The notes beneath the pieces are model-generated. The model did no database searches. It saw only the letters and a list, made by a program, of their open reading frames with translations, and had not been told where the DNA came from. A DNA stretch of 64,000 nucleotides from an uncultured Alphaproteobacteria bacterium. GTDB taxonomy: Bacteria > Pseudomonadota > Alphaproteobacteria > Caulobacterales > Caulobacteraceae. The translations under genes were made by a program, and so were the position numbers. This document shows positions 1 through 8,987 of this stretch, one piece after another. The stretch spans positions 1-64,000 of the forward strand of contig CAIJOB010000028.1 in NCBI GenBank assembly GCA_903822175.1. Reading direction: 5' to 3'. The first letter of the stretch is position 1, and the number at the start of each line of letters is the position of its first letter.

Positions 1-24
1 GAGGAGACGGTTCCGGCGCCTCAG

Positions 25-70
25 CCTCCTCTCCCCCGCGTAGCGAGAGGGAGAGGGTAGGGAGAGGGCC
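25..70. repeat. Dispersed C-rich palindromic repeat, family E copy 1
   Basis: A stretch beginning CCTCCTCTCCCCCGCG and ending AGGGTAGGGAGAGGGCC. Nearly the same string recurs at 33136-33181. Both copies lie just beyond the stop codon of a minus-strand gene. Bases 1-24 hold nothing I recognise. It may act as a 3'-end hairpin, but no T-run makes it a classical terminator. Confidence 0.6.
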
Positions 71-77
71 TCTAGCC

Positions 78-728
78 CTATTCCCCTAGCACCTTGTCGA
101 TCACGGCTTTCGCCCCCGGCCCCGCCCAGTCGGCCTCGCCGGAAACCCGTCCGCGTTCCAGGCCATCCTTGCCCAGGATGATCGTCGTCGGCATGCCGTC
201 GGCGTTGGGCTTCAGCGTCCAGGGGAGCTTCGCTTCCGGGTCGTTGTAGAGCTTGAGCGGCGCATTGGCCGCGATGAAGGCCTTGGCGGCGGCCAGGGCG
301 TCCGGCTTGTCGATCGAGATCGCCACGACCTCCACGGGCTTACCGGCATAGGCCTGAGCGAGCTTGGCGAGCGTCGGCATCTCGGTCTTGCAGGGGCCGC
401 ACCAGGTCGCCCAGATGTTCAGCACCACCACCTTGCCCTTGAAGTCGGCGGGAACGAGCTTCTTTCCGCTCGCGTCGAAGAACGGATAGGCCGGCGGCGC
501 GGTCCCGTCGGCGGCGTGCGACAGTTTCTTGGCAACGTCGTGGGTCTCGGGCGCGGTGGGCACAGCGCCAGAGCTTCCGGCCGAGGTGGCCACCGCCGTC
601 TGCGTCACCGGCTTGGCCGAGGACTGGGCGATGATATAGACCAGCCCCGCGACGCCTATAGCGGCGGCGCCCCAGAGGGCCCATCTCAGGACCCCGCCCC
701 TGGGTTTGGCTGCGGACTCTTCGCTCAT
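78..728 (-). CDS. Membrane-anchored TlpA-like thioredoxin-family protein
   Basis: 216 residues. A short cytoplasmic N-terminus and one membrane segment (about residues 14-34) are followed by an Ala/Thr-rich linker and a periplasmic thioredoxin fold. The motif [13 protein letters not shown] gives the redox pair Cys110/Cys113, and a cis-Pro region GMPTT follows near residue 180. The family (TlpA/ResA/DsbE) reduces periplasmic disulfides, classically for cytochrome c or oxidase assembly; the actual partner here is unknown. I chose the ATG at 728 because the signal-anchor begins right after it and an AGAGGAAGAG stretch lies upstream, inside argH. Longer in-frame starts run into argH. The start codon abuts the argH start codon, so the two genes have no intergenic space. 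Confidence 0.88.
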   Translation of the reverse strand: MSEESAAKPRGGVLRWALWGAAAIGVAGLVYIIAQSSAKPVTQTAVATSAGSSGAVPTAPETHDVAKKLSHAADGTAPPAYPFFDASGKKLVPADFKGKVVVLNIWATWCGPCKTEMPTLAKLAQAYAGKPVEVVAISIDKPDALAAAKAFIAANAPLKLYNDPEAKLPWTLKPNADGMPTTIILGKDGLERGRVSGEADWAGPGAKAVIDKVLGE

Positions 729-2144
729 ATGACGAACTCTTCCTCTGACGCTCCGAAGTCGCCTGAAGGTCAGGCGATGTGGGGCGGCCGTTTCTCGGAC
801 AAGCCGGCCGAGCTGATGCAGGCGATCAACGTCTCCATCGGCTTCGACCGCCGGCTGGCCGCGCAGGACCTGGAGGGGTCTCGCGCGCACGCCGCGATGT
901 TGCAAAAGACCGGCGTCATTACAAGCGAGGACGCCGCCGCGATCCTCGGCGGCCTGGCGACCATCGCCGCCGAAATGGACGCAGGCAGCTTCCCGTTCCG
1001 CGAGGAATACGAAGACATCCACATGAACGTGGAGGCCCGCCTGCGCGAGCTGATCGGCCCGGCGGCCGGGCGGCTGCACACCGCGCGCTCGCGCAACGAC
1101 CAGGTGGCGCTCGACTTACGCATGTGGGTCCGCGAGGCCTGCGACCGCACCCACGCCCAGATCCGCGCGCTTCAGAAGGCGCTGATCGCCAAGGCCGAGC
1201 CCAACGCCGCGACCCTGATGCCGGGCTTCACCCATCTGCAGCCGGCCCAGCCGGTGACCTTCGGCCACCACCTGATGGCCTACGTCGAGATGTTCGGCCG
1301 CGACGCCTCGCGCTTCGCCGATGCGCGCACGCGGATGAACGAAAGCCCCCTCGGGGCTGCCGCGCTGGCTGGATCACCGTTCCCCATCGACCGGCAGATG
1401 ACCGCGCACGCGCTGAGGTTCGACCGCCCCACCGCCAATTCGCTCGACAGCGTCGCCGATCGGGACTTCGCGCTCGAAGCCCTGGCCGCGGCCGGTATCA
1501 CCGCCATCCACCTGTCGCGGCTGGCCGAGGAGATCGTCATCTGGATGACGCCGCAGTTCGGCTTCATCAGGCTGACTGACGCCTTCACCACCGGCTCGTC
1601 GATCATGCCGCAGAAGAAGAACCCCGACGCCGCCGAACTGGTGCGCGCCAAGGCCGGGCGGATGCTGGGCTCGTTCACCCAGCTCGCTGTGGTCATGAAG
1701 GGCCTGCCGCTGACCTATTCGAAGGACATGCAGGAGGACAAGGTCCCCACCTTCGAGGCCTTCGACGCCTTGGAACTGAGCCTGCGGGCCATGGCGGGGA
1801 TGATCGCCGATCTGGAGCCCGTGCCAGAGCGCATGGCCGCCGCCGCCGGCGCCGGCTTCTCCACCGCCACCGACCTCGCCGACTGGCTGGTCCGCGAGCT
1901 GGCCCTGCCGTTCCGCGACGCCCACCACATCACCGGCGCCGCCGTGAAGCGCGCCGAACAGCTCGGCTGCGACCTGCCCGCCCTGCCGCTCGCCGAGCTG
2001 CAGGCCCTGGAGCCCCGCATCAACGACGGCGTTTACAAGGTGCTCACCCCTCAGGCATCGGTCGCCAGCCGGATGAGTTACGGTGGAACCGCACCCGACC
2101 AGGTGCGCGCCCAGATCGAGCGTTGGAAGGAAATCCTCGCATGA
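729..2144 (+). CDS. argH: Argininosuccinate lyase
   Basis: 471 residues, normal for the family. It cleaves argininosuccinate to arginine and fumarate, the last step of arginine synthesis, in the cytosol as a homotetramer. The fumarase/aspartase signature [12 protein letters not shown] is seen with the catalytic-loop serines at about 290-291, as are [14 protein letters not shown] and [16 protein letters not shown]. The ATG at 729 directly abuts the divergent TlpA-like start at 728. A second candidate start is the in-frame ATG at 777 (MWGGRFSD), where family conservation begins; no good ribosome-binding site precedes either. It overlaps the next lipoprotein gene by ATGA, so argH, lipoprotein and lysA form a coupled operon. 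Confidence 0.96.
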   Translation: MTNSSSDAPKSPEGQAMWGGRFSDKPAELMQAINVSIGFDRRLAAQDLEGSRAHAAMLQKTGVITSEDAAAILGGLATIAAEMDAGSFPFREEYEDIHMNVEARLRELIGPAAGRLHTARSRNDQVALDLRMWVREACDRTHAQIRALQKALIAKAEPNAATLMPGFTHLQPAQPVTFGHHLMAYVEMFGRDASRFADARTRMNESPLGAAALAGSPFPIDRQMTAHALRFDRPTANSLDSVADRDFALEALAAAGITAIHLSRLAEEIVIWMTPQFGFIRLTDAFTTGSSIMPQKKNPDAAELVRAKAGRMLGSFTQLAVVMKGLPLTYSKDMQEDKVPTFEAFDALELSLRAMAGMIADLEPVPERMAAAAGAGFSTATDLADWLVRELALPFRDAHHITGAAVKRAEQLGCDLPALPLAELQALEPRINDGVYKVLTPQASVASRMSYGGTAPDQVRAQIERWKEILA

Positions 2145-2452
2145 GCCTTCGCCCCCTCCTGATAATCGGCGCCACGGCGCTGATGGCCACCGCGCTTGGC
2201 GGCTGCGGCAAGCTCGGCCAGCTGGAAAAGCCCGGCCCGCTGAACGGCGCCGGCCATGCCACCACCCGCCAGGCCGACGAGGCCAACCGCCAGGCGCAGG
2301 ACCCGCAGCGGCCTGTCGACACCGTCGATCCCCGCGACCGCATCATCGACCCAGCGCCGCCGCGCGCCGCGCCGATCGAAAGCTCCGGCCAGAACCCGTT
2401 CGGCTCCGGCCCGCCCGGCTCGTTCGGCAATCCCTTCACCAACCCGCGATGA
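2141..2452 (+). CDS. Small LptM/YifL-like lipoprotein between argH and lysA
   Basis: 103 residues. A lipoprotein signal ends at the lipobox [10 protein letters not shown], so the mature protein starts at Cys near residue 24. The rest is a low-complexity, Pro/Arg/Asp-rich, probably disordered tail. Family knowledge: short lipoproteins of this type sit between argH and lysA, or before lysA, in many proteobacteria. LptM in E. coli helps LptDE assembly at the outer membrane, but the match here is limited to position, size and the Cys-Gly-x-Lys-Gly-x-Leu start. It is coupled at both ends by 4-base overlaps (ATGA at 2141 and at 2449). Confidence 0.8.
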   Translation: MSLRPLLIIGATALMATALGGCGKLGQLEKPGPLNGAGHATTRQADEANRQAQDPQRPVDTVDPRDRIIDPAPPRAAPIESSGQNPFGSGPPGSFGNPFTNPR

Positions 2453-3732
2453 ACCACTTCGAGCTCGTCCAAGGTTCGGGGGGGCCCGAGCTCGCGTGTG
2501 AAGGCGTGCCGCTGGCGAAGATCGCGGAAGCGGTCGGCACGCCGGTCTACGTCTATTCTTCCGCCACCCTTGAGCGCCACTTCACCGTCCTGCGCGACGC
2601 CCTCACCGGCGCCGGCCTCAAGGACCCGCTGATCGCCTTTGCCGTAAAGGCCAACCCCAACGTCGCGGTCCTGCGCACGCTCGCCGCCGTGGGCGCTGGC
2701 GCCGACGTGGTCTCCGAGGGCGAGATCCGCCGTGCGCTCGCCGCCGGCGTGCCGCCCGACCGCATCGTCTTCTCCGGCGTCGGCAAGACCGAGGCCGAGG
2801 TCGCCTTCGCGCTGGAAACCGGCGTCGCCGAGATCAACCTGGAGTCCGAGCCGGAACTGGCGCTCGTCAACCGTGTCGCCCAGCAGATGGGCAAGCGCGC
2901 GACGGTCGCCATCCGGGTCAATCCCGACGTCGAGGCCGGCGGCCACGCCAAGATCTCCACCGGCAAGGCGGAGAACAAGTTCGGCGTCTCCTTCGGCGAG
3001 GCCGAGCGGCTCTACGCCAACGCCTCGAACATGGCCGGCGTCCGCCCGGTCGGCGTCGCCTGTCACATCGGCAGCCAGATCACCGACCTCGCCCCCATGG
3101 AGGCCGCCTTCAAGAAGATGCGCGGCCTGGTCGAACGCCTGCGCGCCGAGGGCCTGTCGGTCGAGCGCCTGGACCTCGGCGGCGGCCTGGGCGCGCCCTA
3201 TTTCAACTCAGCCACCCCGCCGGCCCCCGCCGACTACGCCGCGATGATCGCCAGGACGATGGCCGGCCTGACGGACATCCAGTTCGCCTTCGAGCCCGGC
3301 CGGATGATCGCCGCCAACGCCGGCGTGCTGGTCGCCAAGGTTCTGCACGTCAACGCCAGGCCCGAGGGCCGCAAGTTCCTGGTGCTGGACGCGGCCATGA
3401 ACGACCTCTTGCGCCCCGCCATGTACGACGCCTTCCACGACATCCGCCCGGTGAAGCCCCGCGAAGGTGACCCTGCCACCTATGACGTGGTCGGACCGAT
3501 CTGCGAGACCGGCGACACCTTCACCCGCGACCGCGCCCTGCCGCCCCTGGAAGCCGGCGATCTCATCGCCTTCATGACCGCCGGCGCCTATGGCGCGGCC
3601 ATGTCCAGCGAGTACAACTCCCGCCTGCTGGTGCCTGAGGTGCTGGTGAAGGGCGACCAGTTCGCCGTCGTCCGCCCGCGGCCCACCTACGACGACATGC
3701 TGGCCAAGGAGCAGTCCGCGCCCTGGCTCTAA
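2449..3732 (+). CDS. lysA: Diaminopimelate decarboxylase
   Basis: 427 residues, typical length. It decarboxylates meso-diaminopimelate to L-lysine using pyridoxal phosphate. The Schiff-base lysine is Lys67 in AFAVKANPN. Other fold-III decarboxylase signatures are visible: VACHIGSQITD, LDLGGGLG, EPGRMIAANAG and the substrate-side PICETGDTF. The start ATG overlaps the preceding lipoprotein stop (ATGA), which sets the reading start firmly. It is the last gene of the argH-lipoprotein-lysA unit; the next gene starts 23 bases later with its own GGAGGAA site. Confidence 0.97.
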   Translation: MNHFELVQGSGGPELACEGVPLAKIAEAVGTPVYVYSSATLERHFTVLRDALTGAGLKDPLIAFAVKANPNVAVLRTLAAVGAGADVVSEGEIRRALAAGVPPDRIVFSGVGKTEAEVAFALETGVAEINLESEPELALVNRVAQQMGKRATVAIRVNPDVEAGGHAKISTGKAENKFGVSFGEAERLYANASNMAGVRPVGVACHIGSQITDLAPMEAAFKKMRGLVERLRAEGLSVERLDLGGGLGAPYFNSATPPAPADYAAMIARTMAGLTDIQFAFEPGRMIAANAGVLVAKVLHVNARPEGRKFLVLDAAMNDLLRPAMYDAFHDIRPVKPREGDPATYDVVGPICETGDTFTRDRALPPLEAGDLIAFMTAGAYGAAMSSEYNSRLLVPEVLVKGDQFAVVRPRPTYDDMLAKEQSAPWL

Positions 3733-3755
3733 GAAACGACCGGAGGAACGTCCCG

Positions 3756-4823
3756 ATGTCTCCCATCCCTAAGCGCGGCACGGTCGCGGTCACCGGCGCG
3801 GCCGGCTTCCTCGGCGGCTGGGTCGTGCGCCTGCTGCTCGACAAGGGCTACCGGGTCCGCGCCTGCGTCCGCGACGCCGGCGACGACAAGCGCGTGGGTT
3901 TCCTCAAGGCCATGCCCGGTTACGCCTCAGGCCGCCTGACCCTGCACAGCGCCGACCTCGACAATCCCGGCTGCTTCGACGAGCCGTTCAGAGGCGCCAA
4001 CGGCGTCGCCCACATCAGCCATGTCTCGGCCTACACCGATCCCGACTACGTCCAGCGCACCTGCGACCACATCATCGCCAGCATCAACGGCTCGGGCAGC
4101 GTCACCCGCGTCGTGGTCACCTCCTCGATCGCCGCGGTGATCTCCGAGATGGACCTGGCTGAGATCGTGCGCAGGCCGGTCTTCTACGAGGACCGCTTCC
4201 CCGACGAGACCAACCCCAAGCGTACGCCGGAGCGCGGCCAGGGCTATTCCATGGGCAAGCTGATCGCCGAGCGCGCCTTCGCAGAAGCCGCCGAAGCCAG
4301 CGGCCGCTGGGACGCCATCACCTGCTGCCCGGGCGACAACGTCGGGCCGATCCAGTCAGCGCACCAGAAGGACATGGGCCCCTGGCAGCACCTGATCGAA
4401 CAGATGCTGGAGGGCCATTGCCGCCAGACCGACGTCTACCGCCCCTGGATGACCGTCGACGTGCGCGACGACGCCGCCTGCCACATCGGCCTCCTCGAAA
4501 GCGCCGAGGTGTGGAACGGCGAGCGCTACATCGCCTGGTCGACAGATACCCGCAACGTCGAGGACATCTGCGCCGACATCGACCGCCTGCTGCCGGAGAT
4601 CGGCCACGACACGCCGGCCGTCACCGACCCCTTCCCCGAGCGCATCCAGGCCCGCGAGGCCGAGTTCCGCGCCATCTGGGCGCTCGGCGACCTGCGCAAC
4701 GACCGCATCCGCGCCGTCACCGAGGTCACCTTCCGGCCGCTGGACGACTCGATCCGCGACTGCGTCGAGTCCCTGCTGTCCGTCGCCAAGGTGCAGCCGA
4801 AGGTCAGGGCGCCAGGCGCCTGA
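3756..4823 (+). CDS. NAD(P)-dependent epimerase/dehydratase (extended SDR, dihydroflavonol-reductase-like)
   Basis: 355 residues. The N-terminal Rossmann motif VTGAAGFLGGWVV binds NAD(P), and the catalytic YxxxK is Tyr164/Lys168 in GYSMGKLIAE. The order resembles cinnamoyl-CoA/dihydroflavonol 4-reductase-type SDRs, which reduce a ketone or aldehyde on a small molecule. The substrate cannot be read from sequence. A good ribosome-binding site (CGGAGGAACG) precedes the ATG. It follows lysA in the same direction, possibly by read-through, but nothing ties it functionally to lysine synthesis. Confidence 0.85.
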   Translation: MSPIPKRGTVAVTGAAGFLGGWVVRLLLDKGYRVRACVRDAGDDKRVGFLKAMPGYASGRLTLHSADLDNPGCFDEPFRGANGVAHISHVSAYTDPDYVQRTCDHIIASINGSGSVTRVVVTSSIAAVISEMDLAEIVRRPVFYEDRFPDETNPKRTPERGQGYSMGKLIAERAFAEAAEASGRWDAITCCPGDNVGPIQSAHQKDMGPWQHLIEQMLEGHCRQTDVYRPWMTVDVRDDAACHIGLLESAEVWNGERYIAWSTDTRNVEDICADIDRLLPEIGHDTPAVTDPFPERIQAREAEFRAIWALGDLRNDRIRAVTEVTFRPLDDSIRDCVESLLSVAKVQPKVRAPGA

Positions 4824-4833
4824 CCCACGCCCT

Positions 4834-5289
4834 CTACATGTCGCCGCAGTTCTGCATGTAGACCGCGCCGTGCTTGGCCCGGGTCCAGCCGTTCGCCGTC
4901 TTGGTGAACTCGGCGACCTGGGTGCCGGACTGGGCGTGCTGGAACTTCGGGTCGAAGCCGTTGTAGGCGACCATGGCCACCACGTGGCCCACCACGCCCT
5001 TAGCCTGCTCATCTGGCGTGAGCGTGCGCTCAGCCTTGCAGGCCACCTCGAAGCTCTCGCACTTCTGGTCGTCGACCTTGCTCTGACAGAGAGGGTCGGT
5101 GGCGATGATCTCCTTGCGCCAATTCAGGATCTCACCGTCGAGGCCCGAGAACTTGCCCTCGTCGCCCTTCGTCACGGAGGTGACGGAAGACCCGTTGGGA
5201 CCACAGCCGCTCAGGGCGCTGCCGAAGATCAGAAGGGCCGCAAGCGTGGCCGCGCGTATCGTCAAGTTTCGGCTCCGTAGGTCTGTCAT
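4834..5289 (-). CDS. Predicted lipoprotein of unknown function
   Basis: 151 residues. The signal peptide ends in a lipobox (LIFGSALSGCGPNG), so it is probably lipidated at Cys30 or so. The mature part has four more cysteines (LCQSKVDDQKCESFEVAC near residues 76-92, and NCGDM at the very C-terminus), which could form two disulfides in the periplasm. I do not recognise the family. The ATG at 5289 is chosen because it is the first start before the signal peptide; upstream frame has no signal. It converges with the epimerase gene with only 10 bases between stops. The 65 bases upstream contain no feature I can name. Confidence 0.7.
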   Translation of the reverse strand: MTDLRSRNLTIRAATLAALLIFGSALSGCGPNGSSVTSVTKGDEGKFSGLDGEILNWRKEIIATDPLCQSKVDDQKCESFEVACKAERTLTPDEQAKGVVGHVVAMVAYNGFDPKFQHAQSGTQVAEFTKTANGWTRAKHGAVYMQNCGDM

Positions 5290-5354
5290 CGGATGTGTCT
5301 TAGGACAGGAACGCCCTGGATAGCGCCCAGATGCGGCGCCAGCGTGGCGTCTCT

Positions 5355-5882
5355 CTAATTGAGCGCGCCGATATAGGGCAGTCCGCGATAGGCGCCAGCC
5401 GCATCCATGCCGTAACCGACCAAAAATCGGGCAGGCGCCTCCCAGCCGACGAAATCCGGCACGATCGCGCGCGGCTGCGGCCAGGGCTTTCTGGCGAAGA
5501 CGCAGGTCAGCACCTCGCCGGCCCCGGCGTCCTTCACCAGCCGCGCGGCTTCCGACAGCGACAGGCCGGTGTCGAAGACGTCGTCCACCACCAGCGCGCG
5601 GCGCCCGGCCAGTGGCCTTTGCAGGTCGGCGCGCACCTCGCAGCGCCCCAGGCTTGCCCGCGCGTCGCCGTAGGAGGCCAGCCACAGCGCGTCGAACGCC
5701 AGGTTGCGCCCCAGCCGCGACAGCGCCCGCATCAGGTCGGCGCAGAACCACAGGCCGCCGGTCAGCAGGCAGACAGCCACTGTCTCGTCGTCCACATGCG
5801 GCGCCATGCGGGCGGCCAGCGCCGCGACGCACTCGGCCACCTCGGCCTCGGAGAGGAGCACGCTCGGAGTCGGAATGGTCAT
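5355..5882 (-). CDS. hpt: Hypoxanthine/guanine phosphoribosyltransferase-type enzyme
   Basis: 175 residues. It is a type I phosphoribosyltransferase with the PRPP-binding motif ALVVDDVFDTGLS (acidic pair plus threonine loop). A PPi-loop region is present around LLTGGLWFCADL, and the C-terminal VGYGMD segment usually contacts the purine. The family joins hypoxanthine or guanine to PRPP for purine salvage; xanthine-type specificity cannot be excluded. Its ATG overlaps the stop of the upstream zinc-ribbon gene by 4 bases, so the two are translationally coupled. Confidence 0.85.
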   Translation of the reverse strand: MTIPTPSVLLSEAEVAECVAALAARMAPHVDDETVAVCLLTGGLWFCADLMRALSRLGRNLAFDALWLASYGDARASLGRCEVRADLQRPLAGRRALVVDDVFDTGLSLSEAARLVKDAGAGEVLTCVFARKPWPQPRAIVPDFVGWEAPARFLVGYGMDAAGAYRGLPYIGALN

Positions 5883-6625
5883 TTGGCGGCCGGTTGGGGC
5901 TTTGCAGCAGCGGCGGGAGCGGGGGCGGCGGCGGGCTTGGCCGCCGGCTCGAAGGTCACCTGCAGGTCGTGGATCGCCGCTGGCGGATCGACCAGAGTGA
6001 TGGCGAAATAGCGCGTCGCGTGCGCCGGCACCGCGGTGTCGATCGGCCGGGCGACCTTGGTGGCCACCGGTTTGCCGAGCCGGTCGAGCAGGCTGACCCG
6101 CAGCGCCGGGGCCTGCGCGGCGTCATCGCGCAGATTGTGCAGCTGGCCAGTCACCGACAACACCGGACGCCCGCCCTGGAACGCCGGTTCGGCATGCACC
6201 TTTTCGATGGTCAGGGCGGAGACCGGCAGGCCCAGGCCCGCATAGGCCTTCTGGCTGGCCGGCAGCAGATCGACCACCTGGGCGCGGAAGACGATCAGGC
6301 CGGCGATCAGGGCGACGATCACCACCGCGCTGGCGCCCCAGACCAGAACCTTGCCATTGGCCTCGCGCGCCGCGGCGGGCCGCCGTTCGGATTTGCGGGA
6401 GACCGGCGCCGGCGGCGGCTCGAACACGATCTCGTCAATGACCGGCGGCGTGGGTAAGGGCGCTGGCGCGGGTTTCGGCGGCGGCGGCGCGGGCGCCTCG
6501 GCCCCCTCCGGGCGCGCCGTCCAGCGCGCTCCGCAGTTGGAGCACTTCACGGTCCGCCCAGCGCCAGCGATCCGTGAGTCATCCACGAAATAGCTGGTGG
6601 CGCACTCTGGACAGGTCAGTATCAT
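5879..6625 (-). CDS. MJ0042-type zinc-ribbon membrane protein with DUF3426-like C-terminus
   Basis: 248 residues. The N-terminal MJ0042 finger has two CxxC pairs (CPECATSYFVDD and CSNCGARW), expected to bind zinc on the cytoplasmic side. A Pro/Ala-rich linker (about 45-85) and one membrane helix (LVWGASAVVIVALIAGLIVF, about 93-113) follow, then an extracytoplasmic domain resembling DUF3426. The extreme C-terminus is Ala/Pro/Lys low complexity. Family function is unknown. It is commonly opposite ftsEX in Caulobacterales, as here. Its ATG shares the tetranucleotide CATG (6623-6626) with the longest plausible ftsE start, so promoter signals for one gene must lie within the other. Confidence 0.82.
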   Translation of the reverse strand: MILTCPECATSYFVDDSRIAGAGRTVKCSNCGARWTARPEGAEAPAPPPPKPAPAPLPTPPVIDEIVFEPPPAPVSRKSERRPAAAREANGKVLVWGASAVVIVALIAGLIVFRAQVVDLLPASQKAYAGLGLPVSALTIEKVHAEPAFQGGRPVLSVTGQLHNLRDDAAQAPALRVSLLDRLGKPVATKVARPIDTAVPAHATRYFAITLVDPPAAIHDLQVTFEPAAKPAAAPAPAAAAKPQPAAK

Positions 6626-6683
6626 GACACTCGAATCGGACGCTCCCGCAGCCTTCTATCCGAGGTCGCCGATTTCGGTCTCC

Positions 6684-7442
6684 ATGTCCAGAAACCCCGT
6701 TGCCGCTGCGGCAGGCCGCTCCGCCGAAGATGTCGTCCGGTTCGACGGCGTTTCCATGCGCTACGGCCGCGGCCCCGATGTCCTGACCAACCTCAGCTTC
6801 GGCCTCGCGCCCGGCTCGTTCCACTTTGTCACCGGCCCCTCAGGGGCGGGCAAGAGTTCGCTGCTCAAGCTGATCTACCTGGCCGCCAAGCCGTCCAAGG
6901 GCCTGGTCCACCTGTTCGGCCAGGACACCACCTCCGCGCCGGCCAGCGCCAAGCCGGGCCTGCGCCGCCGCATCGGGGTGGTGTTCCAGGACCTGACCCT
7001 GCTCGACCACCTCTCGGCCTTCGACAACGCCGCCCTTCCCCTGCGCATCGCCGGGCGCAAGCCCGCCGACTACCGCAATGACGTCGCCGAACTGCTCACC
7101 TGGGTCGGCCTTGGCCAGCGGATGGACGCCATGCCCGCGACGCTGGCCGGCGGCGAGCGCCAGCGCCTCGCCATCGCCCGCGCCGTGGTCAATCGCCCCG
7201 ACATCCTGCTGGCCGACGAGCCCACCGGCAACGTCGACCACGAGATGGCCGTGCGCATCTTCCGATTGTTCGTGGAGCTCAACCGCCTTGGCACCACCGT
7301 GCTGATCGCCACCCACGACCAGGACCTGATCGCGCGGTCCGGCCGCCCGGTGCTGCTGCTGGAAAACGGCCGGATCACCGCCCGGTCGGCCCCCGAGCCC
7401 CGGCCTCCTGAGCCCAGGCCCTCAGGACCCGTGCCGGCATGA
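6684..7442 (+). CDS. ftsE: Cell-division ABC transporter ATP-binding protein FtsE
   Basis: 252 residues from the ATG at 6684. The in-frame ATG at 6624 would add 20 residues with no family similarity. Walker A is GPSGAGKSS, the ABC signature is LAGGERQRLAIARA, and Walker B runs into the D-loop as ILLADEPTGNVDHE; the H-loop is IATHDQD. FtsE pairs with FtsX at the divisome and drives conformational signalling to periplasmic peptidoglycan hydrolases rather than transport. The C-terminal Pro/Glu-rich tail (PEPRPPEPRPSG) is a small extension. It overlaps ftsX by ATGA, giving tight coupling. Confidence 0.93.
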   Translation: MSRNPVAAAAGRSAEDVVRFDGVSMRYGRGPDVLTNLSFGLAPGSFHFVTGPSGAGKSSLLKLIYLAAKPSKGLVHLFGQDTTSAPASAKPGLRRRIGVVFQDLTLLDHLSAFDNAALPLRIAGRKPADYRNDVAELLTWVGLGQRMDAMPATLAGGERQRLAIARAVVNRPDILLADEPTGNVDHEMAVRIFRLFVELNRLGTTVLIATHDQDLIARSGRPVLLLENGRITARSAPEPRPPEPRPSGPVPA

Positions 7443-8332
7443 GCGAGATATTCGATCCCGCCCGCTGGCGCCCCGCGCCCTTCCTGCCGGAGAAGGAGGC
7501 CCGCGACCGCGCGCTGATCTTCGTGGTCGCCGTGCTCTGTTTCCTGGCCTGTTTGACCGCCATGGGCGTGCTCGCCGCCAACCGCGCCGCCGCCGGCTGG
7601 ACCGGCCAGCTGAACGGCGACGCCACCGTCATCGTTCGCCCCAAGGGCGGCGAGACCCCCGACGCCGCCGCCGCCCGCGCCGCCGAAGCCCTGTCCGGAG
7701 CCACTGGCGTGACCGAGGCCCGCGCGCTGGAGCCCGCCAAGGCGTACGACCTGCTCCGCCCCTGGCTCGGCGATGTCACCGATCTGGAGGACCTGCCGGT
7801 GCCCAGGCTGGTCGTCGTCACCCTCGATGCCCGCCACCCGGCCAACGCCAAGCAGCTCAACGCCGCGCTGCAGAGCCAGAACGTCGACGCGACCGTCGAT
7901 GACCACTCGGTCTGGATCAAGGACATCCAGCGGGCCGGCGACTTGGTGCGCTGGCTAGGCGTGCTGGTCTTCCTGCTGATCGCCGCGGCGGCCGGCGCCG
8001 TCGTCGCCTTTGCGACCCGCGCGGGCCTGGCGGCGCGGCGCGATGTGGTCGAGGTGCTGCACCTGGCCGGGGCCGAGGATGGCTTCATCGCACGCCTGTT
8101 CCTCACCCGCTTCGCCCGGATCGCCGGCCTGGCCGGGCTGATCGGCGCCGGCGCCGCCGCGGCGCTCGGCGTCGGCCTGCGCATCGCCGGCGGCGGCGAG
8201 GGGCTGACGCCCGCCCTGCCGCTGGCCTGGAGCGACCTGGCCGCCGTGCTCCCCTGCCCGCTGCTCGCCGCTCTGGTCGCCGCCGTCGCCGCCCAGGTCA
8301 CCGCCATGGCCTTGATCCGGGACATGCAGTGA
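7439..8332 (+). CDS. ftsX: Cell-division protein FtsX
   Basis: 297 residues. The layout is that of FtsX: a cytoplasmic N-terminus, a first membrane helix (about residues 22-43), a periplasmic domain of about 130 residues, then three more helices, including the FtsX-typical TM2 start (WLGVLVFLLIAAAAGAVVAFATR) and a cytoplasmic loop with EVLHLAGAEDGFIARLF, which normally contacts FtsE. It works with FtsE to activate peptidoglycan hydrolysis at the septum. The start overlaps the ftsE stop, and the stop overlaps the GTG of the next gene, so the unit ftsE-ftsX-DUF218 is continuous. Confidence 0.92.
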   Translation: MSEIFDPARWRPAPFLPEKEARDRALIFVVAVLCFLACLTAMGVLAANRAAAGWTGQLNGDATVIVRPKGGETPDAAAARAAEALSGATGVTEARALEPAKAYDLLRPWLGDVTDLEDLPVPRLVVVTLDARHPANAKQLNAALQSQNVDATVDDHSVWIKDIQRAGDLVRWLGVLVFLLIAAAAGAVVAFATRAGLAARRDVVEVLHLAGAEDGFIARLFLTRFARIAGLAGLIGAGAAAALGVGLRIAGGGEGLTPALPLAWSDLAAVLPCPLLAALVAAVAAQVTAMALIRDMQ

Positions 8333-8952
8333 GAACCTTAGCGGTCTTGCTGGTCATCGGCCTGATCTGGGTCGCGGGCCTCTTCGCCTTCGCCGGGCGC
8401 GTGCAGCGCTCGACGCCAAGTCCGGAGCCCACCGCGGCCGACGGCATCGTGGCGCTCACCGGCGCCAACTCCAACGAGCGCATCGCCGCCGCCGTCCAGC
8501 TGCTGGCCGACCACAAGGGCCGCCGCGTCCTGGTCAGCGGCGTCAACCGCGAGGTGAGCCGCGAACAGCTGCGCGTCGCTTCGGGCTCGGTGCGCCGGCT
8601 CTACGACTGCTGCGTGGACTTGGGGTTCACCGCCGCCGACACCGTCGGCAACGCGCGGGAGACCGCCGAGTGGGCCAAGGCCATGCGCTTTCAGAGCCTG
8701 ACCGTGGTCACCAGCGACTACCACATGCCCCGCGCCATGCTGGAGCTGCGCGCCGTGCTGCGCCCGCCGGCCATCCACCTGCAGCTCTACGCCGTGCCGA
8801 CCCAGGCGCTGAAAACCCGCCACTGGTGGCGCTCGCCCGGCGCCGCGCGCTTGATGGTGGTGGAATATTCCAAGTATCTGGCGATCCTCGGCCGCGAGGC
8901 GGTGCTGGGCCTGGGGCCCCGCACGACGCCCGCGGCGCCGAATAAGGGCTGA
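8329..8952 (+). CDS. YdcF/SanA-like DUF218 membrane protein
   Basis: 207 residues, start GTG overlapping the ftsX stop (GTGA). One N-terminal membrane anchor (about 3-23) is followed by a DUF218 domain: GIVALTGANSNERI, then RVLVSGVN, and the late TSDYHMPRAMLEL motif. The family (YdcF, SanA, ElyC) is linked to cell-envelope metabolism and peptidoglycan or lipid-carrier recycling, but no activity is certain. Location behind ftsX fits an envelope role. The next gene, plsC, follows after about 36 bases. Confidence 0.83.
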   Translation: MRTLAVLLVIGLIWVAGLFAFAGRVQRSTPSPEPTAADGIVALTGANSNERIAAAVQLLADHKGRRVLVSGVNREVSREQLRVASGSVRRLYDCCVDLGFTAADTVGNARETAEWAKAMRFQSLTVVTSDYHMPRAMLELRAVLRPPAIHLQLYAVPTQALKTRHWWRSPGAARLMVVEYSKYLAILGREAVLGLGPRTTPAAPNKG

Positions 8953-8987
8953 CTTCACTGCTCCTCCTCCGATCCCTGCTGTTCACC

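Noticed and set aside
2044..3066. Long minus-strand open frame over lysA
   Set aside because: lysA is supported by catalytic motifs; the antisense frame is low-complexity and lacks similarity to any family I know.
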